Source: Bacillota bacterium (GTDB lineage Bacteria > Bacillota_A > Clostridia > Lachnospirales > Lachnospiraceae). From it: a stretch of 17,549 nucleotides of DNA. Positions 1 to 8,500 of this stretch are shown piece after piece (the first letter of the stretch is position 1; each line of letters starts with the position of its first letter). The notes beneath the pieces are model-generated. The model was not told where the DNA came from. It made no database searches and saw nothing but the letters and a program-made list of their open reading frames with translations. Location: NCBI GenBank assembly GCA_023443925.1, contig JAEZSL010000111.1, forward strand, positions 1 through 17,549. Direction: 5' to 3'. A program made the translations under genes and the position numbers.

Positions 1-2
1 CC

Positions 3-398
3 TGGAATTACTTCGAACGGATTCTTGAGAGTACGGATTTATTTTTATATGATATAAAAGCTGCCGATCCTATTCGGCATAAGCAGCTGACCGGAGCAGA
101 GAATCATCTGATCCTGGATAATTTAAAAAAACTGTCAAAGGCAGGCAAGGAAATATGGATACGGGTTCCCTTCATTCCCGGTCAGAATGATGACCAAATA
201 GAGGGGATTGCACAACTATTAAGCCCGTTAAAACCTGCAAAAGTGGAAGTGATGGCTTATCACAAGCTTGGTAACAGCAAATACGCCGCTCTTGATATGA
301 AGAATGAACTGATTGATATGGAAACACCGTCGGAAGAGCAGGCAGATAAGGCAGCAGCAATTTTAAGAAGCTATGGTATAAATGCCAATAGAACATAA
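3..398 (+). CDS. Glycyl-radical enzyme activating protein, C-terminal part (radical SAM, PflA family)
   Basis: The reading frame is open from the first bases and stops with TAA at 396-398, giving about 131 C-terminal residues. The segment DLFLYDIKAADP followed by RHKQLTG, and then a strand IWIRVPFIPGQND, is typical of the C-terminal half of PflA-type radical SAM activases. These use a 4Fe-4S cluster and S-adenosylmethionine to abstract hydrogen from the glycine of a partner enzyme. The cluster-binding CxxxCxxC motif and any ferredoxin-like insert would lie upstream of the window, so they cannot be checked. The stop codon is 22 nt before the start of the glycyl radical enzyme, which fits a dedicated activase-enzyme pair in one operon. 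The family call rests on the conserved C-terminal pattern and on the neighbour. Confidence 0.88.
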   Translation, partial: WNYFERILESTDLFLYDIKAADPIRHKQLTGAENHLILDNLKKLSKAGKEIWIRVPFIPGQNDDQIEGIAQLLSPLKPAKVEVMAYHKLGNSKYAALDMKNELIDMETPSEEQADKAAAILRSYGINANRT

Positions 399-420
399 AC
401 GCAAAGGGGGATTCATTTTA

Positions 421-2586
421 ATGCTTAATACAGAAAAGGTTTTAATGTCACCACGATATGAACAGAAGATTCAAAATCTCCATGAGGATAAGCTGAAAAT
501 AAATGACGTCAAAATTAAAGCTATGGGACACCTGGATTTTGATGACTGGGGATTTGTTTATTATCCGGATTTTAAGTTTGAAGTACGACCCAATCATCCT
601 ACCGGAATTGTATACGGCCCCCTTGCCATTGGGGAACATTTAAGAAGATTTTTCAATGAAATACCTAAATATATTAATAAAAACAGTGCTTTGGCAGGAG
701 CCTGGATCGGTCCTATCACCAATTATGTACCAATTGCAATGGCGCCTGAAGATCAGCCGGAGGAGCTCCGTCAAGTCTGGGAAAAATATGACACCAGACC
801 CGGTTTTGGCGGCATGAACCATTGTGCCGGAGATATTACCATCGGGTTAAGACTCGGCTGGGGCGGTCTGCTGCAGAAAATCAGATACTACAAGGAACTT
901 AATAACCCGCAGGATACCGGATTTTATGACGGAGAAGAGCAGGTAGTGTTAGGGATGCAGGAATGGATAGCAGCCCTTGCCAGAGAAGCAGAGTTAATTT
1001 CTGAAAAGGAAATGAATGAGGAATTAAGGGAAAATTACCTGGAAATTGCCCGTGTAAATGAATGGCTTGTGAATAACCCGCCCCGTAGCTTAAGGGAAGC
1101 CTGCCAGTTTATTGCACATTTTCAGACCCTGGACCGCACCTATTTTGTAGGCGGTGCTTTAGACCAGCTGGATGAGTTATTAAGACCCTATTACGAAAAA
1201 GATATAGAAGAAGGCAGAGTAACAGACGAAGAGGCGGTATGGTATGTTGCCAGTCTGTTGTTTAACGATACACATTATTCCCAGATTGCCGGACTTACAC
1301 CGGATGGCAGTAAAGATATGACCAGCAGAATGTCCTTTATTATTCTGGATGCCATGCATTTACTTAAGATTCCGGTTAACATCGCACTCAGGGTACACAA
1401 GGATGTAAATCCCGACCTGTTAAGACGGTCTCTGGAATATACCATTGAGGATGGCTCCGGTGTGGATTACTCCTTAAATGTGGGCTGTGAAGAAGGTTTT
1501 GCCAAAAACGGCTATCCCATGCAGCTTGCAAGAAAAAGAGCAAAAGTTGGTTGTAACTGGACCTGTATACCTGGAGAAGAATACCCGCTGCAGGATGTAA
1601 CCAGATGCAATCTCGGCTTTGCCCTGCATCATGCCCTGGAGGATATCAGAAAAGAACCGTCTCTGGAAGCACTTTTTGACCGGTTCACTTATCATACAAA
1701 AGTTATTGTAGACAGTATTAAAAACGGTTATGACAAACATTATGAAGTAATGGGAAGAAATAAGCCGGAACTGGTATATAACCTTTTTATGCACGGCCCC
1801 ATTGAACGCGGACTGAACTGCTCCGAAGGCGGTGTGGATATCTTAAACTTTAATATTGACGGAGTTGCCCTGGCAACTGTAGCGGATTCCTTTGCAGCCA
1901 TTGAACAGAGGATAGAGCAAGAGAAGCGGTTAACCTGGGAGGAATTATATGATGCCCTGGATCATAATTATGAAGGGGCTGAAAATATCCGTCTTATGAT
2001 GAAAAATATAAAAAGACTGGGCTCCCCGGATTCTTTAGCTAAAGATTGGGCGGTTAAAATAAAAGACTGTTTTGTACACTGCTGCAAAGATGAAGGAACA
2101 CCCAAATACCACCTTCCTATTATACCGGGTATGTTTTCTCATGGAACCATTCTGGAACTGGGTTCCAAACTGCCGGCCACACCCAACGGAAGAAAAAGCG
2201 GCGAAGCCATTTCCCATTCCAACGAACCGGATCCGGGCTTTGCGGCAGGGCTGCATACCTTCTCACCTACCTTAAAAGCCAATGCAGTGGCACTTTTACA
2301 GCCAGGCTACGGTAATTCGGCACCGTTGCACTTAGACATCGATCTGGATCTTTTAAGACATGAAGGCGGTGTGGATGCCCTGATTGCCTTGATACATTCC
2401 CATAACCAGATGGGCGGCACCTTGATTAATTTAAACTGTCTGACAAAGAAGAAATTGCTTGAAGCCCATGAGAATCCTGCAAAACACCCGGATCTCATCG
2501 TCCGGGTAACCGGATATTCGGCCTTCTTTGCTTCTCTTTCCAAGGAATACCGTCAGCAGATCGTTGACAGGTTTTTAACAGCCTGA
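421..2586 (+). CDS. Glycyl radical enzyme of unassigned type (PFL/glycerol dehydratase-like superfamily)
   Basis: This is a 721-residue protein. ATG 421 is preferred because AAAGGGGG at 403-410 is well placed; an in-frame ATG at 382 overlaps the activase and has no such site. The C-terminal motif RVTGYSAFF carries the glycine that would hold the radical (Gly698), about 24 residues from the end as usual. The thiyl-radical cysteine aligns to Cys378 in the segment ARKRAKVGCNWTCIPG. Characterised dehydratases, decarboxylases and C-S or C-N lyases usually read Cys-x-Glu here, and pyruvate formate-lyase has Cys-Cys. This protein reads Cys-Asn-Trp, with a second cysteine at 382. At 721 residues it is somewhat shorter than the common 780-850. 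The enzyme is cytosolic and oxygen-sensitive by family knowledge. The substrate cannot be named. The neighbouring oxidoreductases and mannosidase suggest a sugar-derived compound, which is inference. Confidence 0.92.
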   Translation: MLNTEKVLMSPRYEQKIQNLHEDKLKINDVKIKAMGHLDFDDWGFVYYPDFKFEVRPNHPTGIVYGPLAIGEHLRRFFNEIPKYINKNSALAGAWIGPITNYVPIAMAPEDQPEELRQVWEKYDTRPGFGGMNHCAGDITIGLRLGWGGLLQKIRYYKELNNPQDTGFYDGEEQVVLGMQEWIAALAREAELISEKEMNEELRENYLEIARVNEWLVNNPPRSLREACQFIAHFQTLDRTYFVGGALDQLDELLRPYYEKDIEEGRVTDEEAVWYVASLLFNDTHYSQIAGLTPDGSKDMTSRMSFIILDAMHLLKIPVNIALRVHKDVNPDLLRRSLEYTIEDGSGVDYSLNVGCEEGFAKNGYPMQLARKRAKVGCNWTCIPGEEYPLQDVTRCNLGFALHHALEDIRKEPSLEALFDRFTYHTKVIVDSIKNGYDKHYEVMGRNKPELVYNLFMHGPIERGLNCSEGGVDILNFNIDGVALATVADSFAAIEQRIEQEKRLTWEELYDALDHNYEGAENIRLMMKNIKRLGSPDSLAKDWAVKIKDCFVHCCKDEGTPKYHLPIIPGMFSHGTILELGSKLPATPNGRKSGEAISHSNEPDPGFAAGLHTFSPTLKANAVALLQPGYGNSAPLHLDIDLDLLRHEGGVDALIALIHSHNQMGGTLINLNCLTKKKLLEAHENPAKHPDLIVRVTGYSAFFASLSKEYRQQIVDRFLTA

Positions 2587-2636
2587 TTTCAGGTTTTTAT
2601 TAACCTGATTTTAAAGTTAGTTATCAGGGCTGTTTT
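2582..2636 (+). terminator. Possible weak terminator after the glycyl radical enzyme
   Basis: Two short overlapping hairpins follow the gene. CCTG/CAGG across 2582-2593 straddles the stop codon and is followed by TTTTTATT. CCTGAT (2604-2609) can pair with ATCAGG (2623-2628) and is followed by GCTGTTTT. Both stems are short, so termination may be partial and read-through into the oxidoreductase is possible. Confidence 0.4.
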
Positions 2637-2733
2637 GCCGGTATGGACGAAAACAGGATCCGCAGCAGCGGAACGCATCAGAATATTGCTATGGAATATT
2701 GGGGTTAATATTACAAAAGTGAGCAAAATAGCC

Positions 2734-2760
2734 TTGTTTAACAATATATATAAATATAAT
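2734..2760 (+). promoter_or_regulatory. Candidate sigma-A promoter for the first Gfo/Idh gene
   Basis: A perfect TATAAT lies at 2755-2760, 45 nt before the start codon, with TTGTTT at 2734-2739 as a possible -35 box. The 15-nt spacer is shorter than ideal. The rest of 2637-2733 shows only a small CCGC/GCGG palindrome at 2661-2672 and an AATATT direct repeat. Confidence 0.35.
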
Positions 2761-2761
2761 T

Positions 2762-2776
2762 ATAGATATCATCTAT
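2762..2776. promoter_or_regulatory. Inverted repeat just downstream of the -10 box, possible operator
   Basis: ATAGAT (2762-2767) and ATCTAT (2771-2776) form a perfect 6-bp inverted repeat with a 3-nt spacer, placed where transcription would start. The 12-mer TATAGATATCAT at 2761-2772 recurs exactly at 5364-5375 upstream of the mannosidase gene. That is suggestive of a shared regulator site but is not proof, since such AT-rich words can recur by chance. Confidence 0.25.
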
Positions 2777-2805
2777 GGTTATAAAAAAAGAATGGAGGAG
2801 TTATT

Positions 2806-3789
2806 ATGTTAAGAGTAGCTTTAATCAGCAAATGGCATGTACATGCACAGGGGTATGCAGAATTGTTAAGTACATTTCCCGATGCAAAAATCACCTGTGT
2901 CTGGGATGAAGAACCGGCACGAGGTAAAGAATGGGCAGAATCCTTAAAGGTTGATTTTGAAGAAGACCTGGATAAGATTTTAAGCAGGGAAGACGTAGAC
3001 GGAATATTAGTGTGTGCACCGACCAGCATGCATGCTGAAATCATGAAAAAGGCTGCAAAAGCAGGAAAACATATTTTTACGGAAAAAGCAATGGCACTTA
3101 CGAAGAAAGAATGCGAAGAGATTACGGAAGAAGTGAAAAAAGCCGGCGTAAAATTTGCTATATCTTTCCCTGCACGTACATCACCTGCAAATCTTTATGT
3201 AAAAAGTGTAATTGATGCCGGACTCGTAGGCAAAGTAAATCTCTTAAGAATCCGCAATGGTCATGACGGCGCGCTTCATAACTGGCTGCCGGAATACTGG
3301 TATGATGCAAACCAGGCAGGCGGCGGAGCTATGATGGATTTAGGCTGCCACCCCATGTATCTTTCCAGCTGGATTTTAGGCAAACCGGCAAGAATTTCCT
3401 CCATGTTCAGCCACTTTACAGGCAGAGCAGTGGAAGATAATTCCGTTTGTACCATCGAATTTGAAAACAAAGCAGTGGCGATTGTAGAAACAAGCCTTGT
3501 AACTTATAAAACCCCTTCCATGGTGGAAGTTTACGGTACCGACGGAACCCTTGTAATCTGTGACGGCAGTATTAAACTTACTTCCAACAAGATGGGCGAA
3601 GAATTTAACGGCTGGGTAACCCCCTCCAAGCTTCCGGAAGCACTTCCTCACCCCTTAAGACAGTGGGTAGACGGAGTAGAATATGATAAACCGATTCTTT
3701 TTGATGCAGAAGCCGGCACAAAACTGACAGAACTCTTAGAAGCTGCTTATATTGCCAATAAAGAAAAAAGAGAAGTATCTTTTAAATAA
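2806..3789 (+). CDS. Gfo/Idh/MocA family oxidoreductase with divergent nucleotide-binding loop
   Basis: This 327-residue protein belongs to the family that oxidises, reduces or epimerises sugars, cyclitols and related polyols with NAD(P). The N-terminal Rossmann domain spans about residues 1-120. It carries EKA with Lys94 at the position of the catalytic lysine of the family EKP motif. The C-terminal domain begins near residue 125 and has VGKV, AGGGAMMDLGCH with Asp178 and His182, and the usual terminal helix. The fingerprint glycines of the dinucleotide loop are absent: where the second copy has GTGGIAG this one reads SKWHVHA. Some members of the family have a comparable histidine-containing loop, so it may still bind cofactor. 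GGAGG at 2791-2795 precedes the ATG. The substrate is unknown. It differs strongly from the oxidoreductase at 4070-5167 and is not a recent duplicate of it. Confidence 0.88.
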   Translation: MLRVALISKWHVHAQGYAELLSTFPDAKITCVWDEEPARGKEWAESLKVDFEEDLDKILSREDVDGILVCAPTSMHAEIMKKAAKAGKHIFTEKAMALTKKECEEITEEVKKAGVKFAISFPARTSPANLYVKSVIDAGLVGKVNLLRIRNGHDGALHNWLPEYWYDANQAGGGAMMDLGCHPMYLSSWILGKPARISSMFSHFTGRAVEDNSVCTIEFENKAVAIVETSLVTYKTPSMVEVYGTDGTLVICDGSIKLTSNKMGEEFNGWVTPSKLPEALPHPLRQWVDGVEYDKPILFDAEAGTKLTELLEAAYIANKEKREVSFK

Positions 3790-3816
3790 GATTCGTACTT
3801 ATATACAGTCATTTCA

Positions 3817-3893
3817 CTGGTACAGCCTCCTATATATTTCACTTAACAGCAGTACCTGATCGGTTCGACAGGTCAAGGCTGTACCAGGTTTTA
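3817..3893 (+). terminator. Large nested stem-loop, probable terminator or structured 3' RNA
   Basis: CTGGTACAGCCT (3817-3828) and AGGCTGTACCAG (3876-3887) form a perfect 12-bp stem, followed by GTTTTATT. Inside the 47-nt loop a second hairpin pairs ACCTG (3854-3858) with CAGGT (3869-3873) and, past a bulged A, TCG with CGA around a 3-nt loop. A simple terminator does not need the internal arm. The rest of the 280-bp gap up to the next gene shows only a weak promoter-like pair, TTGCGT at 3957-3962 and CATAAA at 3981-3986. Confidence 0.6.
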
Positions 3894-4069
3894 TTCATAA
3901 CGTAATTTTAAATCAGCACAGAGGCACCGGATGAAAGTATCTTTGTCAGCTGTCATTTGCGTAAAGATGAGAGTAAAACGCATAAAAGGAAACTTTTACA
4001 AAGATTATGACTTCGTATACCTCTGCATTAACTTCAGATGCGCCAAACCAGCGCAGAAAAGAGGAAAGA

Positions 4070-5167
4070 ATGAGTAAAAAATTAAGAATCGGAATTATTG
4101 GTACCGGCGGTATCGCAGGTGCACATATGAGAGCTTATGAGAAATTTGAGGATGTGGAAATCGTCGGCGGAGCGGATATCGTTCCCGGAAAAGCGAGAGA
4201 GTTTCTGGATAAATGGAATTTAAAAGATGCCCAGGCATTTAACAGTGCCGAGGAACTGATTAAAAATGTAGAAATGGACGGTGTGAGTGTTTGTACCTAT
4301 AATAAGACCCATGCCGAGTGTACCATTGCTGCTTTAGAGGCTGGACTTCATGTACAGTGCGAAAAGCCCATGTCTTTTACTTTACAGGAATCCGTGGATA
4401 TGGTAAAGGCCTCAAGGAAAGCAAATAAAATTCTGACCATCGGATTTCAGCCCCGTTATGATACCGGCCGCAAAAAGGTAGATGATATCATACGTTCCGG
4501 AGCATTAGGTAAAGTTTATTTTATCCAGAGCGGCGGCGGAAGAAGAAGGGGTATTCCGGAAGGAACCTTTGTTGACGGGGACAAAGCCGGATTTGGCTGC
4601 CTTGGTGATATAGGCTGTTATTCCATCGATCAGTGTCTCCATGCGGTAAGTTATCCGAAACCTTTAACCGTATCCGCAATGGCCACCGATTACTTTGGAA
4701 AGAACCCCAAATATTTCTCAGGAGCAGAAACCTTTAATGTGGATGATTTCTCCGTAGCCTTTGTTCGTATGGAAAATGATCTGACCTTCCTGTTCAGACA
4801 GTCCTGGGCGATGCATGCAGATACCCTTGGTGACACCATGTGGCTGGGTACAGAAGGCGGTATAAAGATCAAGCATGAGTTTGATTATGCCAATAAACCA
4901 TCCCAGGTAATGTATTTCACCGATGTAAACGGCCAGAATATTGACAGCTATGTTCTGCCCTCCCTGCCTTTTAATGCTTATGAGTCTCCGAAACAAGTGG
5001 ATATCTTCGAAGCAAAGGTACGTGACTTCTGTGATGCGATTCTGGAAGGCCGTCCATCTCCTATACCGGGTGAGGAAATCATCTATAATCAGGCAATCTG
5101 TGACGGAATCTACCGTTCCAGTAAGTTAAACAAAGAAGTTGAAATCGTTATACCAAAACTGGATTAA
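4070..5167 (+). CDS. Gfo/Idh/MocA family oxidoreductase
   Basis: This is a 365-residue protein if translation starts at ATG 4070, which has GAGG at 4061-4064; an in-frame ATG at 4007 would add 21 residues that precede the normal family start. The Rossmann loop GTGGIAG at residues 11-17 is canonical. EKP at 98-100 supplies the family lysine (Lys99). The C-terminal domain has GALGKV and GDIGCYSID, with Asp180 and a tyrosine (Tyr184) where many members have histidine; this tyrosine variant is known within the family. The run GGGRRRG near residue 155 gives a basic substrate-facing segment. The protein is expected to be a cytosolic NAD(P)-dependent dehydrogenase or hydrolyase-like enzyme on a sugar or cyclitol. 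Placement between another Gfo/Idh protein and a mannosidase supports a carbohydrate role. The exact substrate is not readable. Confidence 0.9.
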   Translation: MSKKLRIGIIGTGGIAGAHMRAYEKFEDVEIVGGADIVPGKAREFLDKWNLKDAQAFNSAEELIKNVEMDGVSVCTYNKTHAECTIAALEAGLHVQCEKPMSFTLQESVDMVKASRKANKILTIGFQPRYDTGRKKVDDIIRSGALGKVYFIQSGGGRRRGIPEGTFVDGDKAGFGCLGDIGCYSIDQCLHAVSYPKPLTVSAMATDYFGKNPKYFSGAETFNVDDFSVAFVRMENDLTFLFRQSWAMHADTLGDTMWLGTEGGIKIKHEFDYANKPSQVMYFTDVNGQNIDSYVLPSLPFNAYESPKQVDIFEAKVRDFCDAILEGRPSPIPGEEIIYNQAICDGIYRSSKLNKEVEIVIPKLD

Positions 5168-5200
5168 TCTGCGGATGCTATCCGGTAATTAAAATTTTTT

Positions 5201-5241
5201 GGCCATATCCGAAGCCCGGTGTTAAACGGTTGGATATGGCC
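5201..5241. other. Stem-loop after the second oxidoreductase gene
   Basis: GGCCATATCC (5201-5210) pairs perfectly with GGATATGGCC (5232-5241) around a 21-nt loop. The T-run (5195-5200) lies before the stem rather than after it, so this is not a standard intrinsic terminator for the + strand. It may stabilise the 3' end of the message or act in a Rho-dependent way. Confidence 0.55.
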
Positions 5242-5445
5242 GTTCTGTATTGCGTAAATTTGTGATAACATTAAATTATTTGTGGATATAAAAATGTATT
5301 TTAGTTGCTCCTGTTTATATTTTTAATTTTGGGAATGTACACAAAGCAGAAAGAGTAGTAGGATATAGATATCATACCGGATCTTGGCAAAATCACCGGT
5401 TTTGTTAATAAAAGAGATTTCCAGATAAAATAAATTTTTCAACCG
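5242..5445. other. AT-rich intergenic stretch before the mannosidase leader
   Basis: No reading frame with a plausible ribosome binding site was found. The stretch holds the 12-mer TATAGATATCAT at 5364-5375, shared with 2761-2772, and a possible weak promoter with TTGGCA at 5384-5389 and an AT-rich -10 region near 5405-5412. The promoter assignment is tentative. Confidence 0.3.
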
Positions 5446-5497
5446 CAAGTTTGTGCTTGCGCACCACAAACTTGATATGCACAAAGAGCGTGTGCAA
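5446..5497 (+). promoter_or_regulatory. Structured leader of the mannosidase gene: two hairpins with a possible pseudoknot
   Basis: CAAGTTTGTG (5446-5455) pairs perfectly with CACAAACTTG (5465-5474) around a 9-nt loop. TGCAC (5478-5482) pairs with GTGCA (5492-5496). The loop of the first hairpin, TTGCGCAC (5457-5464), can also pair with GTGTGCAA (5490-5497), with one G-U pair. The elements end 5 nt before the AGAGG ribosome binding site (5502-5506). Either an operator palindrome in DNA or a switching RNA leader would fit. Confidence 0.45.
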
Positions 5498-5511
5498 GAA
5501 TAGAGGTTAAT

Positions 5512-8500
5512 ATGATATTAATTAAAGAAAGAATAGGTAAACTGTTGGAATATCTGCAGGAACTTGTCTATCCGGATAAGTTTGATATTGCACACTACAA
5601 AATGATCCGGACCGACGAACGTTTTTCCGATATCGGTAATGTGGACACCTCAGATTGGAAGGATTTTGGCCATGAACAGATTTGGGGAGGCCACAGGGAA
5701 TTTTACTGGTTTGAAACAATGGTTACAATCCCGGAAAGCTTTGACGGAAAATGTGTGGTTTATGAAGTAACCACAGGAAAAGAAGGGGAATGGGATGCAA
5801 CAAATCCCCAGTTTTTACTCTACATTAACGGAGAAGTAAAACAGGGGCTGGATGTAAACCACCGGGAAGTAATCCTTTCTGAAAAGGCCGTTGCCGGAGA
5901 AAGCTACCGTATCCTGTTATCCGCCTTTACTGGAGATCAGAACTTCAGTTTAAAGCTGGATTCCAAGTTAAAGGTTCTGGACCGCAAAACGGAGAAATAT
6001 TTTTATGATATGTCGGTGCCCTACAATGTAGCCCGTCTGTTAAATGAAGAAGACAGAGCATATATCACAATTATCCAGAGTCTCAACGAGTCCCTGAATC
6101 TACTGGATCTTAGAAAAGAAAACTCAAAGGAATACTATGAGAGTCTGGAAACAGCACAGGATTACATAACCAGAGAATTTTATGAGAAACAATGCGGAGA
6201 ATCGGAAGCCCTGGTGTACTGTGTGGGCCATACCCACATCGATTGCGCCTGGTTATGGACCTTGCGGGTAACGGAAGACAAGGCGGTAAGAAGCTTTTCT
6301 ACCGTACTGGAGTTAATGCGCCGGTATCCGGAATATATCTTTATGTCCAGCCAGCCACAGCTTTATAAATACGTGAAAAAGAATGCACCGGAAGTGTACG
6401 AAGAAATTAAGCAAAGAGTAGCGGAAGGCAGATGGGAGCCGGAAGGCGGTATGTTTGTGGAAGCTGACTGTAATCTTGCTTCCGGAGAAGCTTTAGTACG
6501 TCAGTTTATGCATGGCCAGAAATTCTTTAAAGAGGAGTTTGGCAAGGATAATTCCATTCTCTGGCTGCCGGATGTCTTTGGTTATTCTGCCGCATTGCCT
6601 CAGATTATGAATAAATGCGGACTGCCTTATTTTATGACCACCAAAATCAGCTGGAATGAGTTAAACAAAATGCCCTGCGATACCTTTGAATGGGAAGGAA
6701 TCGACGGAAGCCGTGTACTGACTCATTTCATACCCACCAGAGATTATAATAAAGCGGCGGTGGAAGGCGGGTTTCAGACCGGTCATTATACCACTTACAA
6801 CGGGGATATCAATCCTTCCCAGGTAAAAGGCGGCTGGAAACGCTACGGCCAGAAGTATCTCAACAATGAAATTTTAAATTCCTTTGGTTACGGAGATGGC
6901 GGCGGTGGTGCTACTTCGGAAATGCTGGAGAATCAGAGGCGTCTGTCAGCGGGAATTCCCGGCTGCCCCAAGACTGTTATGAGTACGGCCAAGAATTTCT
7001 TTGAAACTCTGGATAAGTCCGTAAGAGGTAAAAAGTACCTGCCTTCCTGGGTGGGTGAGCTGTATCTGGAATATCACAGAGGAACTTATACCTCCATGGC
7101 CAGAAATAAAAAATATAACCGCAAATCGGAATTTGCTTACACTAATGCGGAATTATACGCTATGCTGGATAACCAGTTGAACGATTCCAGCTATCCGGTG
7201 GAAGAACTGCAGGAAGGCTGGGAAGTAATCTTAAGAAACCAGTTCCATGATATTCTGCCCGGTTCCTCTATTAAAGAAGTATACGACGATTCCAAGGCTG
7301 AATATGAAGGCATTCTCTCTGCCAACAGAAAGCTGGTGAAGAAATCACTTCAGAGCATCGCAGAAGAAGTAAAGGCGCCGAAGTATTCCCTGGTTGTCTA
7401 TAACCCTAACAGTGCAGCGGCAGGTGAAATCGTTACCTTTGCCTGCCCGGATGGGTTTAGTGAGGTTGCGATTTATGACGGAGATAAAAAAATAGCGGTA
7501 CAAAAAACCGTTGACGGCAGTTATATATTCAAAGCAGATCAGGTACCCGGCAAAGGCTATAAAACCTTTTTGTTAAAGGAGGAAAGCTCAGCAGACCAGC
7601 CCGCTATGGAGGCTTCGGTTTCAATTATGGAAAACGAATTTTTCCGGGTTGAGTTGAATGAAAAAGGCCAGTTTGCCCATATTTATGACAAACGTGCCAA
7701 CAGGGAAGTCTTAAAAGCAGGTCAGGCCGCTAATGTGATCATGAGTTACGAAGACCGTCCCCACAACTACGATGCCTGGGATCTTAACAACTATTATATT
7801 GAAAAATCCTGGGAAGTTGACCAGGTCGAAGCCATGGAAGTGATTGAGAAGGGACCCGTAAGAACCTGCCTGAAGGTGGAGAGAAAATATCTGGATTCCG
7901 TTATTACCCAGTACATCTATATGTACCGGGATATACCAAGAATCGATATTAAAAATGTCATCGACTGGAAAGAACATCAGATTTTCTTAAAGACCTTATT
8001 CCCGGTAGATATCCATTCCAGTGAAGCAACCTTTGACATCCAGTATGGTAATGTTAAGCGGGCAACTCATCACAATACCTCCTGGGATTTTGCAAAATTT
8101 GAGGTTTGCGTCCACAAATGGCTGGATTTCTCCGAAGACAATTATGGAGTAAGTATGCTAAATGACTGTAAATACGGCTGCAGCGTACACGATGGTGTAA
8201 TCGGCATGTCCATGTTGAAATCGGCAATTTCTCCAAATCCCTATGCGGATAAGGAACAACATGAATTTACCTACTCCTTCTATCCTCATCAGGGCGATTG
8301 GAGAGAAGCCGGTACGGTGAAACAGGCTTACCAGTTAAATAATCCGCTTACGGCTGTGGTTAAGGAAAAGGAAGGCGGTACCCTGAATGAGGAGTATTCC
8401 TTTGTAAGTTCCCATCAGGATAATGTGGTGGTTGAAGTTGTAAAGAAGGCGGAAGCAGATATGGATACCATAGTGCGTCTCTATGAATGCTACAACCGCA

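Noticed and set aside
2035..2543. Open frames opposite or out of phase with the glycyl radical enzyme gene
   Set aside because: They lie within a long, well-supported gene, have no ribosome binding sites and resemble no family.
5201..5241. Standard intrinsic terminator after the second oxidoreductase gene
   Set aside because: The stem is perfect, but the T-run precedes it on the + strand and no T-run follows on either strand, so it is listed only as a stem-loop.
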